In this document: positions 1-12,300 of the stretch, one piece after another
How positions within the stretch are numbered: position 1 is the stretch's first letter
Layout: each line of letters opens with the position of its first letter
Assembly: GCF_030272615.1 (NCBI RefSeq)
Contig: NC_081409.1
Coordinates: forward strand, 25,429,406 to 25,493,405
From: Cryptomeria japonica
Lineage: Eukaryota; Streptophyta; Pinopsida; Cupressales; Cupressaceae
Length of the DNA: 64,000 nt
Reading direction: 5' to 3'
The notes under the pieces: model-generated
Databases searched by the model: none
What the model was told of the DNA's origin: nothing
Seen by the model: only the letters and a program-made list of their open reading frames with translations
Translations under genes and position numbers: made by a program

Positions 1-513
1 TTCAATGGTTATCCAAGACTTTGGGCCATTTGAGAAGTGACTCCATTTTGCTTAGGAATGTGACAATAATTAGGGGATGGATTAGGCTAATTAGGAAGGG
101 GTTAGAAGAATCTAGAAGGGGATTAGATTTTGCAAGTGGATTTGGTGGGTGAGGGAAAATAGGATTTTATTAAAATAAAAATTCATTTATTTCAATAATG
201 TGTGCAAGTTGCATTTGTAGGAAAATGCAAGTGGGGGGGGGAGGATAATGATTTAAATAAATGTTTTATTTAATTTATTTAAAAGAGGAAAAGGGGGATT
301 TTAATTAAATAAATTGATTTATTTATTTAATTAATGGGAATTTGATTTTAATGAATTAATTAAAATAAATCGAATAATTTATTTAATTAATAGAAGAATG
401 TTTGGGGATGAATTAATTAAATATTAATTTAATTAATTGATGGCTAGTGGATTTTTAATCAAATAAATACGAAATATTCATTTAATTAAAATGGACAGAT
501 TTGTGTGACTACA
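1..513 (-). repeat. 3' LTR of the Tat element, partial
   Basis: This is the U3-proximal 513 bp of the 3' LTR. It is identical to 17462-17974 over its whole visible length. The LTR edge in element orientation starts TGTAGTCACAC at 513, next to the polypurine tract. The rest of the LTR is left of the window. The middle is AT-rich, with repeated taatt and aattaat runs. Confidence 0.95.
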
Positions 514-530
514 TTTGCCCCTCTTTGAGA
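514..530 (-). other. Polypurine tract of the Tat element
   Basis: On the minus strand the bases just before the LTR start read as a purine-rich run (AAAGAGGGG at 526-518, then CAAA). This is the expected plus-strand priming site directly next to the 3' LTR. It also confirms that the element runs on the minus strand. Confidence 0.75.
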
Positions 531-822
531 CGGTGCAGTTTATCGCATCGTTTCAAAGAAAGAAAAACTGGTGTGAAGAAATGCCCCATAAAATGTTAAT
601 TTAATGGGTGGTATGCCCCCTCGAGAGATGGGCCGAAAAATTTCGAAAAATCGGGCAATCTCTCGAAAAAGAATGAAAATTGGCAGGGTGATAGAAGAGA
701 AGAAGTTAGGTATACTGGTGAAAAATAGAAGAAATCGGGGGAAACATGGAGAAATGGGGGGCTCGGGAAGTTCATGGGGACCACGGCGATGAGCGGGGCG
801 AAGTTACGATGACGGCAGGGGG

Positions 823-829
823 TATAAAG
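823..829 (+). promoter_or_regulatory. Candidate TATA box for the PMD gene
   Basis: TATAAAG lies in a G-rich setting, about 250 bp before the palindrome array and 776 bp before the first in-frame ATG of the PMD gene. If used, it would place the array in the 5' leader of the PMD transcript, mirroring the array in the gag-pol leader. This is sequence-based inference; no expression evidence exists here. Confidence 0.4.
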
Positions 830-1076
830 GGGGTGAAAGGGGGTAAAATAGGATCATTTGTGACCGCGACCAGTTGAAAACTAGAACTCTGACAGTGACA
901 TTTGGAGGAGCAACGAGGAGCGACGATGCCGTTTCCGATCACCGAGCACCGATTTGAGCGAGTCCGCCGGTACCAGTGCCCAGCCGACTATGGACCAGTG
1001 GTACGCAAATTCGAAAACCCACTTTTTATGCATTTTTGGTATTTTTTTAGCTAAGTCCAAGTCAAGTCGGAGCAAG

Positions 1077-1403
1077 AGCGCTGGAACTAGGTTTTTAGCG
1101 CTTTTGCTCCATTAATTAGCGCTATTGTGCCGCAATAGCGCTTTTGTAGGCTAGTTGTAGCGCTTTTGAATGGATTTAGCGCTTTTGTAGGCAAGTTTGA
1201 GCGCTTTTGATAAATTAGCGCTACGGTATAGTTAATTGAACGCTATTGAATTTTAATAGCGCTATTGTAGAGTGGTTTTAGCGCTTTTGTTTTTGTAGCG
1301 CTATTGTAGGGCTGTTTGAGCGCTATTGACATTGTTGTAGCGCTATTGTTCATAATGAGCACTTTTGTAGGTTAAATAGCGCTTTTGTAGGTTAAATAGC
1401 GCT
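1077..1403 (+). repeat. Array 1: 17 AGCGCT palindromes, 20-bp period
   Basis: AGCGCT starts at 1077, 1097, 1118, 1137, 1159, 1178, 1200, 1217, 1258, 1280, 1297, 1319, 1339, 1378 and 1398, with variants at 1239 (AACGCT) and 1358 (AGCACT). Spacings run from 17 to 22 bp and average 20.06. The extended plus-strand unit is TTTAGCGCT(T/A)TTGTAGG. A second array at 16160-16426 has the same unit in inverted orientation. Both arrays are therefore in sense orientation to the gene they precede: PMD here, gag-pol there. Function is unknown; possibilities are a phased protein-binding site or an RNA leader element. Confidence 0.92.
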
Positions 1404-1598
1404 TTTGCTTTAGGATACAAGATGCCCCAGTTTTGGACAAAACAAATCTCCTGATGCCTAACGATTGATGGATGACGAGGTGAAGTGGGAGTTGTTTTGA
1501 ACCATAGCAGCCCGATGAGACTTAGGTCATTTGTTAGGAGAAATGCTTGTTGAAGTCTAGGCGGCCATGATTGCTTACCTGTTGAGACTCAAAGATAC

Positions 1599-3242
1599 TT
1601 GATCAAAGTATCTGATGATAGTCTAGGTTTAAACTTAAGAAAGTTTGATAACAAAACAACTGATGGTGGTGTAATGAATGTTTATGTGCAGGAGGACTTA
1701 CGCGTGTTGCAGTTACGCGAGCGCCACCCCGCGACACAGGGGTTGCGAGATCGTTTGACTCAGATTGAGATTGATTGTATTGCGGCTACTGGGCTCTATG
1801 AGGTGATGCATATGCCCGTGATTCGGATGAATCACGGCCTGATTACAGCTTTAGCAGAGCGATGGCACAGTGAGACATGCACGTTCCATCTGGCTCAGGG
1901 CGAGATGACGGTGACTTTGGAGGACGTGTGGCGTATCCTGCGGATTCCGATTCGAGGGCAGCTGGTGACGTATGATCGATCTTGGGGGACAGTGTCTTGC
2001 CAGAGGATTTTTGATGAGGACGTATTCATTGATGATGGGTCGATTGCTTGGGAGGATATAGCAGCACTATATGAGCCTCTTCCAGCAGTATTGTCAGGGA
2101 TCGTGGGAGGACTTCTGTGTCCAGACAGGCGGTCACATGGATTGGCGGTCGGATGGGGACAAGTGATAGAGATGATGGTGACAGAGGGGACCCGATATGC
2201 CTGGGGGCCGTGTGTGCTAGCGCACATGTATCAGGAGTTACATGAGGTGGTGTACAGAGGGCGGGGGTCTCTTGCAGTGGGCATGACACTACTGCATGTG
2301 TGGGCATGGGAGCACTTACCAGTGACTCGACCAGTGAGTCTGAGATTCCGAGCCGTGGACCAGCCCTATATGTTTATGTATAGTGGTATGATGAGCCAGC
2401 CCCACTTGGGGAAGGTAGAGTGGTGGCGACGGGCATTGGATGATTTGGATGCAGTGATCTGGCGGCCATACTTGGAGTGTGAGCCATGGGAGGATGATGC
2501 AGAGGCACTGCCATATTTCTTTATGACCCGATTCCTCATTGGGAGGACCTCTTATCACGTAGAGAGACAGGTGCCAGGACGGGTGATGAGGCAGTTTGGA
2601 CGGCAGCAGGGACTGCCTACCGGATCAGGGGAGTATGCACGAGTGATCCGAGAGCGGTATGCATGGGGTCCAGTGCTACCGTATGATCAGGCACTGGCAG
2701 AGTTCCGGACACTGCAGGCGAGGCCATGGGATCTACGACCGAGGGTCGTTGATGCAGGGGTTACAGCAGAGTATACCCAGTATCGGGCGGCGCACCCGAT
2801 CCTACGGATATCAGACCCAGCTGAGCCGATCCCAGCGTTTGAGGATGAGAGGGGACGGGGACGGAGAGGAGGAGGTGGTGGTGGAGGAGGAGGTGGTGGA
2901 GGATGTGGAGGAGGGATGGGGATGCCGAGACAGCGGAGAGGGAGAGGGGGGTTACCACTGCAGATATCACAAGGTCCTTTGATGCAGGGAGGAGTGCAGC
3001 TGAGTGGTAGGGGGATGGAGAGAGAGATCCCTATGGATACAGGTGCAGGAGAGGGTGGTGCAGGGGAGTGTGGTGCAGGGGAGTGTGGTGCAGAGGAGGG
3101 ACCTAGGGGAGGGGGTGATACAGGTGCGGCAGCCATGGCCACGGGGGAGGGAGCTACTGGGGATCTGCGAGAGCATATGATAGGGTATTTGCAGACCCGG
3201 GTAGAGAGATTAGAGGCGGAGGTGGCAGCTAGAGATGTGTAG
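1599..3242 (+). CDS. Plant mobile domain (PMD) protein, antisense gene of the Tat element
   Basis: The 547-residue frame holds a plant mobile domain (aminotransferase-like, MAIN/MAIL1 family) over about residues 60-400. Recognisable blocks are a GLYEV..MP start, the ETCTFHLAQGEMTVTLEDV segment near residue 90-110 and a later VWAWEHLP block. The C-terminal third is low-complexity: a glycine run near residue 430-445, then Arg/Gly- and Glu/Gly-rich stretches, then a Leu-heptad segment. PMD genes sit in some plant gypsy and Mutator elements, and MAIN/MAIL1 host copies act in gene silencing and expression (family knowledge). The role in this element is not known. The first in-frame ATG is 1599, but a splice-acceptor-like tttatgtgcag at 1681-1691 suggests a spliced 5' exon. 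TAG at 3240-3242 ends the frame early, as the same frame continues to 3668. Confidence 0.82.
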   Translation: MIKVSDDSLGLNLRKFDNKTTDGGVMNVYVQEDLRVLQLRERHPATQGLRDRLTQIEIDCIAATGLYEVMHMPVIRMNHGLITALAERWHSETCTFHLAQGEMTVTLEDVWRILRIPIRGQLVTYDRSWGTVSCQRIFDEDVFIDDGSIAWEDIAALYEPLPAVLSGIVGGLLCPDRRSHGLAVGWGQVIEMMVTEGTRYAWGPCVLAHMYQELHEVVYRGRGSLAVGMTLLHVWAWEHLPVTRPVSLRFRAVDQPYMFMYSGMMSQPHLGKVEWWRRALDDLDAVIWRPYLECEPWEDDAEALPYFFMTRFLIGRTSYHVERQVPGRVMRQFGRQQGLPTGSGEYARVIRERYAWGPVLPYDQALAEFRTLQARPWDLRPRVVDAGVTAEYTQYRAAHPILRISDPAEPIPAFEDERGRGRRGGGGGGGGGGGGCGGGMGMPRQRRGRGGLPLQISQGPLMQGGVQLSGRGMEREIPMDTGAGEGGAGECGAGECGAEEGPRGGGDTGAAAMATGEGATGDLREHMIGYLQTRVERLEAEVAARDV

Positions 3243-3668
3243 CTATTTGCACGTGAGGCAGAGCTGACAGTGGTGCTGCGGGAGAGAGATACTGCGGTGG
3301 AGAGGTTAGCGGAGCTGCAGGAGAGAGTCCGGACTGGTGGGCAGGGGCCGTCAGGGGAGATTATGAGAGAGATACGGCGAGCACAGGCGGAGATAGAGTA
3401 CTGGCGTGGGTTATATGACCAGGTGGTACCGATTAGCCAGCGAGCTCTCAGCTATACCCAGATGCGGCAGGCCAGATCCGAGCGATCACAGAGGATGCAG
3501 AGCAGTGGGGGAGTGATGGGTCCTTTACGGCAGGAGAGATCAGGGGATGCAGGAGGGAGTGGGGGTTCGATGAGGCCTCCACGGAGAGATGGATCAGGTG
3601 GTGCCGGTACCAGTGGTGGAGTAGGTAGGGGTGGGGCAGGTACAGCATCTGGCCGGAGCGGCATTTGA
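3243..3668 (+). pseudogene. C-terminal continuation of the PMD protein beyond a TAG codon
   Basis: This stretch is in the same frame as the PMD gene and stays open for 141 codons after TAG at 3240-3242. It ends at TGA 3666-3668. Its first part is a charged, Leu/Glu/Arg-rich likely coiled coil that continues the heptad segment before the stop. Its end is Gly/Ser/Arg-rich with repeated SGG and GGAG. The continuity suggests a single C-to-T change in a CAG codon (inference). Readthrough of the TAG is a second possibility. Confidence 0.7.
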
Positions 3669-6368
3669 GAGAGCATTTTTGCATCTATATATTGTATCTT
3701 TGTCTATTTTTGGACTGTATCTTGGATGGCTCTTGGTAGCCGATTTTGTAGACTTCATTGTACTCTGATATATGAGATGATATATATGAGGAGATCCCAT
3801 TTTGTGATGATATGCATGTGATGATGTATGGATGTTTATGCATGTTTGTGATTTATTGCTTAGATGGATATGTGTGGATATGTATGCATTTGATGAGATG
3901 TTTCTTTTATGCATTGTTTTTATGATGAGTTATGATGTGGGATACTGACATATGAATGCAGGTTTATATGTGTATGATGGATTTGATTTGTGATATAATG
4001 CTTTATGTATGGAATGCCTATGATGAGGATATATGCTTATGCTTGATGCATGAACAGGATTTTTGGTATTTCCTATTTTGTTAATGATGCGATGATTTAT
4101 GTGATGATGTCAATGCAATGGTTAGATGAAATGATTTTATGTATGGATATGCATCTAGATGATATATGCTTATGTTTTTGATGGATGTAATATGGATAAA
4201 CAAAATGTTTAAGTGCAAATGTTTATATGATAAATGCAGATGAATACACAAATGTAAAGTACAAGTGTTTATATGATGATATGTAAAATGAATGTAAATG
4301 AATAAACAAATGTAAGGTACAAGTGTTTATATGATGATATTAAAATGAATGTAGATGGATAAACAAATGTAAAGTACAAATGTTTATATGATAATGCCGA
4401 AATGAATGATTCTAAATGCGTTTTAAATATGTTGGTAAGTGCAAATGATAATGGGATGATACGATAACTAATGGGGATAATAACTGCACCTTAATGCAAT
4501 GTGAATGAATCCTAAAAATGAACATTATAAGATACTTAGTAATGAATGAATGCATCTTTTAACTATAAAGAAATGAATGCAAATGATAAATGATGAAAAG
4601 TTTAATAAAATGATAATGGATAATTGATATAAGATGAATGCTTATAAAATGATTTAATACAATCAAAGATAATTTAATCCCATGAATGGATCTAATTATT
4701 GATGATTGATGCCATGATGAAAATGATTTTACTGCAACTAATGTCAATAATGAACTTATATGCAACGTTTATGTGTAAAAATGACATGAATGGACGTAAT
4801 GCAAGATGCATCTAAATGCGAGGATGATATGATTATGAGGAATGCAAGGTTGTTTTAAGACTTTGCATAATGCATTGATGATGTATCAGAGTACTCGGTC
4901 GTGATTGTATCCAAGACCAGCTTTTATTAATCATTTTTGCATATAAAACATCTATATGAATAAGTGAACGGATGGGTGATATGCAACGGAATGCAATATA
5001 TAAACAGATGAGATGAAATGACGATCCATAGTGCTCTATTTTCATCATTGAGCTTTTAAAATGTTGGAAGAGAATACAAGCATCTTGACACAATGATTCA
5101 AGATGACCTGAGTATTTCTTTCATGGATTTTAATATAGCAAGTTAATACAAACGACTTGATATAAGGGTCAAGTCGACCAGAGTATTGCTTGCGGAACAG
5201 ACAAGGATTATTTCTTTTCGTGCATGCCTTGGATCGTCCTCCTTGATCTTAGGCTGATCATATCCTGAGACAAGTGCATACCGTACTAGGAGATAACACC
5301 TTTATCCAGTTTGGATGAGGTAGGAGGAACCAAAGGAAGAGCATTGTACCTGCAAACAAACAGTATATACATAAAGAATAAAGAATATGGATCCTTGGTA
5401 ATGGTTCATGCTCATATGGTCGAGGTATACGCTGTAGTCAGCAAGCCGTAGTGATCTATGACTGCATTTTGCATAAGATCACGTAGCTTAGTGAACTTCC
5501 CACGTAGACACCATTAGTACATGCCCCAGAACTTCATCGGAAATAATGTGCAAACGAAACAAAACAATGCTGAAAAGATCCCGATACCGATAAACGAATG
5601 ATTGTACTCACAAATCAACCAAGTATTTGATAGCTTAACATAATTTTCTTGTCAAAGAAAATGTCACTTTTGTCTTTGTTTTGGTAAGGAAGGATGCATC
5701 CTTGTTTTAAAGACAGTTTGGATTTGTTGATGTCGATTGTTTTGGTTGAGTGATAAGTGGTCATTTGTGTGAGTAGTTTGTCAATGTTTATTTTGGTATT
5801 TGCATGGATGGGTATGTACAAGGTGTTGCCATGTTTTTGTGTGATTTTTCAATGGTTTTGTCGATGTTTTTGGATTTTGAATTTGTTTTGAATGTTTTTG
5901 GTATTTTTGTTGAGACATTTTTGAATGTTTTTGGATTTTTGATTATTGTTTGAATGAAGAACTTAATGAATCATAAGACAATGTAGAATCCACTTCCATC
6001 ACGAGGGTAAGGGTATTGCCCCCAGTTTGTAGACCGGACTATGAAAAGGTGGGATGCTAGATGCGTGGAGTACTTTCTTAATTACAGATCAAATAACAAG
6101 CCATAGTTTGGATGGATGGATGTGTGTGTGCATGAATGTGATCGCAACGAGCCTGAAAGATACTGGAGCCATTGTTTTTACGAGTGGCGCCTGTTTGCCA
6201 GGTTTTCACCACCGTACTTACCCAAGGTGCCACCGAAGTGGTTGTTCACCGTTTGGATGCATGATTTGTTCTTTACTTTTTTGAATGTTTTTGTATTTTC
6301 TTCAAGACATTTTCTGAATGTTTTTGATATTTTCTTGATATGTAGCGGAGCCTGATGCTCTGTATACC
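3669..6368. other. Spacer between the convergent PMD and gag-pol 3' ends
   Basis: No gene is supported in these 2.7 kb. From about 3770 to 4860 the sequence is built from short ATG-rich words (gatgatatg, aatgaatg) that look like decayed tandem repeats. At 5861-5945 and again at 6276-6342 the words gaatgttttt and ttggattttt recur, flanking a less repetitive block. Such hypervariable regions 3' of pol are typical of Tat/Ogre elements, where they are known to spawn satellites (family knowledge). Confidence 0.6.
4198..4395 (+). repeat. Short tandem repeat, about 57 bp period
   Basis: Four copies share GTTTATATGA, starting at 4221, 4267, 4325 and 4382 (spacings 46, 58 and 57). Each is flanked by a related acaaatgtaaagtacaa(a/g)t word. 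It lies inside the hypervariable spacer of the Tat element. Confidence 0.7.
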
Positions 6369-9300
6369 TTAGGTATAAAATCGTTTGAGGTGCATGCTAT
6401 TGATTGGATCTGCGAGCGGTTCTCCTTCTGGTGTAGCCAACTGATATGCCCCGGACCCGAATACAGCAGTGACAACATATGGGCCTAGCCAGTTTGATTC
6501 AAACTTACCCTGATGTTCTCTGTTTGGTTGGTTGCGAGGATTCTCTCGTAGAACAAGATCACCTACCTCAAATGTACGAGGTCTAACTCGGTGATTGTAG
6601 CTTCTGCTCATGCGCTGCTGATAGGCTTTGAGGTGATTGTATGCAGCTTGTCGTTTCTCATCAAGTAACTCTAAGTCCTGAAGACGGGATACTCTGTATG
6701 CTTCATCATCGATGAGATTATGCAAGGAAACTCGTAATGATGGTATCTCAACCTCAATAGGTAAGATAGCTTCAGCACCATAGACCAATGAATAAGGAGT
6801 TGCACCTATAGGGGTTCGAATGCTAGTTCGATATGCCCATAGCGCTGGATTTAGTTGAACATGCCAATCACGGCCGGCATCATTGACTGTCTTCTTTAGG
6901 ATCCGTAGTATGTTTTTATTGGATGCTTCAGCCTGACCATTGCCTTGTGGGTAATAGGGAGTGGAAAAGCAGTGTTGGATATGAAATTTCTCACAAAGCT
7001 CACGGACATCCTGATTTTTGAAAGGAAGACCATTATCTGTGACGATGGACATGGGTATACCATACCGGCAGATGATGTAATTGAGGATGAATGAGGCGAT
7101 CTGCTTGCCGGTGACTTGGGTAAGTGGAACAGCTTCGATCCACTTTGTGAAATATTCGGTAGCGGTAATAATGAATTTATGGCCGTTGGATGAAGATGGA
7201 TGAATCTTACCCACAAGGTCAAGGCCCCATTGACAAAAAGGCCATGGTGTTGTGATTGGTTGCAGTTCTTGAGCTGGTGCATGTATTAGGTCGCCATGAA
7301 CTTGACATTTCTTGCATTTTCTGACAAAGTAATAGGAATCCTTTTCCATAGATGGCCAATAGTATCCAGCTCGCATGATCTTCTTGGCTAGTGACGGACC
7401 ACTTGAGTGAGTCCCGCAAATTCCTTCGTGTACCTCTTCCAAAGCCTTTGTTATCTCATCCTGTTCCAGACATCGAAGGAGAGTACCATCAAGACCGCGT
7501 CGGTATAGGGTTTCGGCAATAATGGTATATCGAGCAGTTTGGCGAATAAAGGTTTTACGTTGGTTATTTGATTGGTTGGGAGGAAGGGTATGATCGCGAA
7601 GATAGGTGTAGAACTCACCGTACCATGGGGATTCAGAACCAACAAGGTGACATATCATCTCGGATTCAGGGATATCATAAGCGGGGATCCAAAGCTGTTC
7701 TACCAAGAACTCGTAGCGTGTTGAATTCTGTGGAAGATCTAGGAGAGATGCGATGGTAGCCATGGCGTCAGCAGCTCGATTCTGATCTCTTGGTATCTGC
7801 TCAAAAGTGATAGTAGTAAATGATGTCTTTAGAGTGTCCACCATTTGCTTATATGGCATGAGTTTATCATCTTTGGTCTGATATTCATCAGTTGCTTGTC
7901 GAATGACTAGTTGGGAGTCGCCATATACTTGTAGTTCTTGTAATTTCCATTGTATGGCTAATCTGAGTCCTGTGATCAAAGCCTCATACTCTGCTATGTT
8001 GTTTGTGCATGGAAATGTGAGCCTATAAGACTTCAGGATGCTATCACCTTGAGGTGTGATAAACAGAATGCCTGCCCCCAAGCCGTGCCTAGTGTATGAA
8101 CCATCAAAGTATAATTTCCATGGTTGTACTTCTGTGACCATGAATATCTCTTCATCTGGAAAATTGGAAATGAGAGGATGATCGCCTATGATTGGTGCAT
8201 CGGCCAACTGATCTGCAATGACCTGCCCTTTGATAGCTTTACGATCTACATACTCAATGTCAAATTCACTTAGAATCATCACCCATTTGGCCAAGCGACC
8301 TGTCAATGCTGCTTTGCTGAGTAAATACTTGAGTGGATCAATCTTTGCGATGAGTTGTACCTTGTGTGTCAACAAATAGTGTCGCAATTTAGTGGCTGCT
8401 AAGATTACTGCTAGGCAAGCTCGCTCAATAGGTGTGTAATTGAGTTCATAGCCAACCAATGTGCAAGAGATGTAGTAAACAGCACACTCTTTACCTTCTG
8501 CATTATGTTGTGCCAGTAGCACACCCAGTGCTGTACTTGTTGCTGAGATATAAAGTAACAACGGTCTACTTGGATCTGGTGGCATCAGCAATGGTGGATT
8601 CATGAGATAGTCTTTAAGTTCCTGAAATGCTTGCTGGCATTTGTCATCCCATTGAAAGTGGATGTTCTTGTGTAGTAGGTGTGTGAATGGGTGACACTTA
8701 TCAGCCAATTGTGCAATGAATCTGCGGATAGATTGAAGTCGTCCTTGTAGTGTTCTTAGCTGACTGATATTCTTTGGAGGTGGCATGTCCATGATAGCTT
8801 TTACCTTTGCTGGATCGACCTCAATGCCTTTGCTTGAGACAATGTATCCTAGAAGTTTCCCGGAGGTCACTCCAAAGACACATTTCTTTGGGTTGAGTCG
8901 AACATGATATTGTTCCAGTCTATCAAAGATTTGATCTAAGATGTGGAGATGTCCATCTCTAGTGAGTGATTTTGCTAGTAAGTCATCCACATAATCTTCC
9001 ATCATAGTATGCATCATGTCATGGAAGATGGTGGTCATTGCTCTTTGATAGGTTGCTCCTGCATTTTTTAGACCGAAAGGCATTACATTCCAGCAGTATG
9101 TGCCCCATGGACATGTGAAGGTTGTCTTATGTTGGTCCTCTGGTGCGATCTTTATTTGATTGTATCCTGAAAATCCATCCATGAGTGAAAGCATGGCATG
9201 TCCTGCTGTTAGATCCACTATGATGTCGATATTTGGAAGGGGGAAGTCATCCTTAGGACATGCCTTATTTAGGTCTCTGAAGTCTGTACAAATGCGGATG

Positions 9301-12300
9301 CCCCCTTTTGGTTTGCCGACTGGCACAATGTTGGAGATCCATTCTGCATAATCAATTGGTCTAATGAAACCAACATCCAGGAGTTTCTTGAGTTCTGTTT
9401 TGACTAGCACTGCAATTTGAGGATGCATCTTACGAAGCTTTTGCTTGACAGGTTTGGCTCCTTTTGCTACTGTGAGATGATGCATGACTAAGTCAGGGTC
9501 AAGCCCAGGCATGTCTGCATATGACCATGCAAAGTTGATCTGGCGCTGCTGGAAGAACTCTATGAATTGAGGTTGTTCCTCTGGAGTGAGAAGAGATGCC
9601 AGATGTATGATATGAGGGTTTTCAGGAGTCCCCACATTGTATTCTTTAGTCTCCTCAATGAGAATCGTCGATCGTTCCTGTTGTGTACTAGCAGGGAGAA
9701 TGTCAAACCCTTCATCCTCAAGTGCCTCAGAGAGGTTTTCACCGTTGGATACGCTCTTTCTTTTTACTTTTGTTGGATCAAACAGTGCCACAGTGTGGTT
9801 TTCACTGGAAGATCCATGTTTTAATGTTATATTTTTGCAGCTGAAGGGTTTGGCATCCACCCCGAAGTATGCTGCGCTATTAAGTTGAATGGCGAATCCA
9901 GCTTTGTGATCCCCGCTTGGTAGATTATCCCTTAATTCCAAAAAGTCAATGATAGCCTCATCGTTCTGGAAGAGGTCAAGACATGGGGGATTTGGTTGGT
10001 TCCATTCAATGAGTTCAGGGTGGATGATGGGCATTACGTCATCAATTAGGTTAAGTGCGGGAGATGTATCAGTGAGGGTTAAGACAGTGTGGTGAAGGTC
10101 GTTGATGGTACTCTCCCTGTCAGAATCAGGCGTAGGATGAGACGTAGGGTCTGTGGAAGATGTTTCCAGCTCAGGTACCCAAGTGGTCTTTATCTGTGCT
10201 TCTTCGTAAACAGGGATGTCTTTGCGTAGCGGAGGTGGTGATGTGTCTTCCTCATCTGAAGTGTTAAGCTGTACAGAATCAAATTCCCACTCATGTGAGT
10301 CGGTCTCTGAATCACTTTCCAGCATCCGATTGCTATACCATACTGGGATGTCTTTGGAGTTAAACACGGCAGGCGTGATTAGTTTATGTACCTTTGAGGT
10401 GATCGGTGCTGCAGGAACCGTGATGGGTTTTAAAGGATTTGTTACAGGAAGTATCGGCCGTGTTGCCTCAGTGGCTTCTGCAGGAACTGCTGGGGCCATA
10501 GATGCTGCTGCGGATTCTGATACAATTGCTGCTGCTATTGGTGTTATTGATGGGATTACTGGTGCGATTGGTGGCATGTTTGGCACTGGTGATGGTTGCG
10601 GTGGGTTTGTGAGCCTCGATGGGGCAGTGGGGATAGTGTTTGATGGTGCTTTGATTATGAAAGGTGTCCTCTTTGCAGTAGGTGGGCAAAATGGTTTGCT
10701 AGGTTTTCCTTTGAATCTGAGTTTAGGAAGGATCTCTTTTTCAAAACCTAGGCCTGTATTACCTTTGGGCTTGAATTCCGGCAGCAGCGGTTCGTGTCGT
10801 CCTTGTTTGCAGTATCCTAAAGCACTCTGACCATCATATCCCATTCTTTGCATAATGAGGAGGCCTTTGCCATACTGTTCCGTAGGAAGTGTAACTTGCG
10901 GTTTATCAGTGGTAACGGGGTCTTTATAGATCCAGTCTGCTAGGTCCTCATCTTGTGTTTCTTCCTCTTGACTCTTTCCAAGGACGAAAGGCGTTAAAGC
11001 ACATGCTGGTGTGATTAGTGGTTGCTGGAGCAACTGCTGTGGTTTACCATGTGTTCTAGGAGAAGTGGGCATTTGTCCCACACAAAAGAGCTGACTCAAG
11101 TTATATTCCCCGGGACCTTCCTCTGCGACTTTCATCTTAAGCTTTTCTTGCTTGGGTATAGGAGTGTTTGAACTGGCAAGAGAGGCGGGATTTACATATG
11201 ATGTTGAGGAAATGGCTTCCCTATTATTAGGAACAGTAATCTCTGGTTGATGGCTGATATTATGGCAAAATGCGAAGGGATTTGCATCGCCCAGGATTGT
11301 GATCTCTGCACCGTTATGTGGGAACTTGATACATTGATGGTAGGTAGATGGAACGGCTTGCATGGCATGTATCCAAGGTCTTCCTAATAATAGATTATAT
11401 GGCAGAGGAAGGTCCAGAACCTGACAAATTATGTGTTTTACCACGGGGCCTACTCGGATTGGTAGTACCACAGCTCCTTTGGATGAACGCTCTGCATCAT
11501 CATAGGCCTTGATGGTGATCTTCTTGCGAGGATCCACTGATTCTATTGCATATCCCAATGCTGTGACCAACTGTAGTGTACAAATGTTTAGGCCTGCTCC
11601 ATTATCAATCAAGACTCGCTTGATCCTGTGTTGGTTGACAAAGCCTTCAATGTGTAGCGAAGCATTATGAGGTTGTTGGAAAGAAGAGTTGTCACTTTCG
11701 GAAAAAGTGAGACAAGGTGATGACTTTAGATTTCCAACCATGGCTTGAAATTGGTCCGTGTTCAGGTTTGCAGGGACTGACGCCTCTTGGAGTGCTTGAT
11801 CCAAGATTGTTTTATGAGATGGTGACAAGCGTAATAGCTCTAAAATGGATATAAGTGTAGGGGTTTTGTCTAATTGTTCCACAAGATTGTATTGCTTTGG
11901 GATGGAGGTGGTGCCTTGTGGAGCTGCCTTGATGGTAACTTTGCCGCGACGCGTAACAACATTGCAATTTGAGGTGGGATTTTTGAAGGTGATAGTTGCA
12001 ATTTGTTCACTGGCATCATACAGATGATTTACAGTGTAATTATACGCAGCCTGCGTATAATCAGTGGTATCAGGACCTCGTCTAGAAGTGGAAGGACCCC
12101 TTTGATCTTGCGATGGAAGTGGATTCTTGAACATCTGATGATCATTATTGGTTGTTTTTGGGTCATGCCCTTGAATTTCAATTTCTCCTCGGTCAATAAG
12201 ATCCTGAATGAGATCTTTCAATCGATGACAATTACTTGTCTTGTGTCCTCTTCCTTGATGGAATTCACAATGTTCAGTATCTCTCCACCATGCTGGTTTG

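Noticed and set aside
604-792. 62-codon plus-strand frame after the LTR
   Set aside because: Short, basic, no family resemblance, and placed upstream of the candidate PMD TATA box.
2687-3142. 151-codon minus-strand Pro-rich frame
   Set aside because: It is the reverse of the Gly/Arg-rich tail of the PMD gene.
10216-10830. 204-codon plus-strand frame
   Set aside because: It is the antisense shadow of the Pro/Ala-rich linker of gag-pol and has a low-complexity Gly/Ala/Ile make-up.
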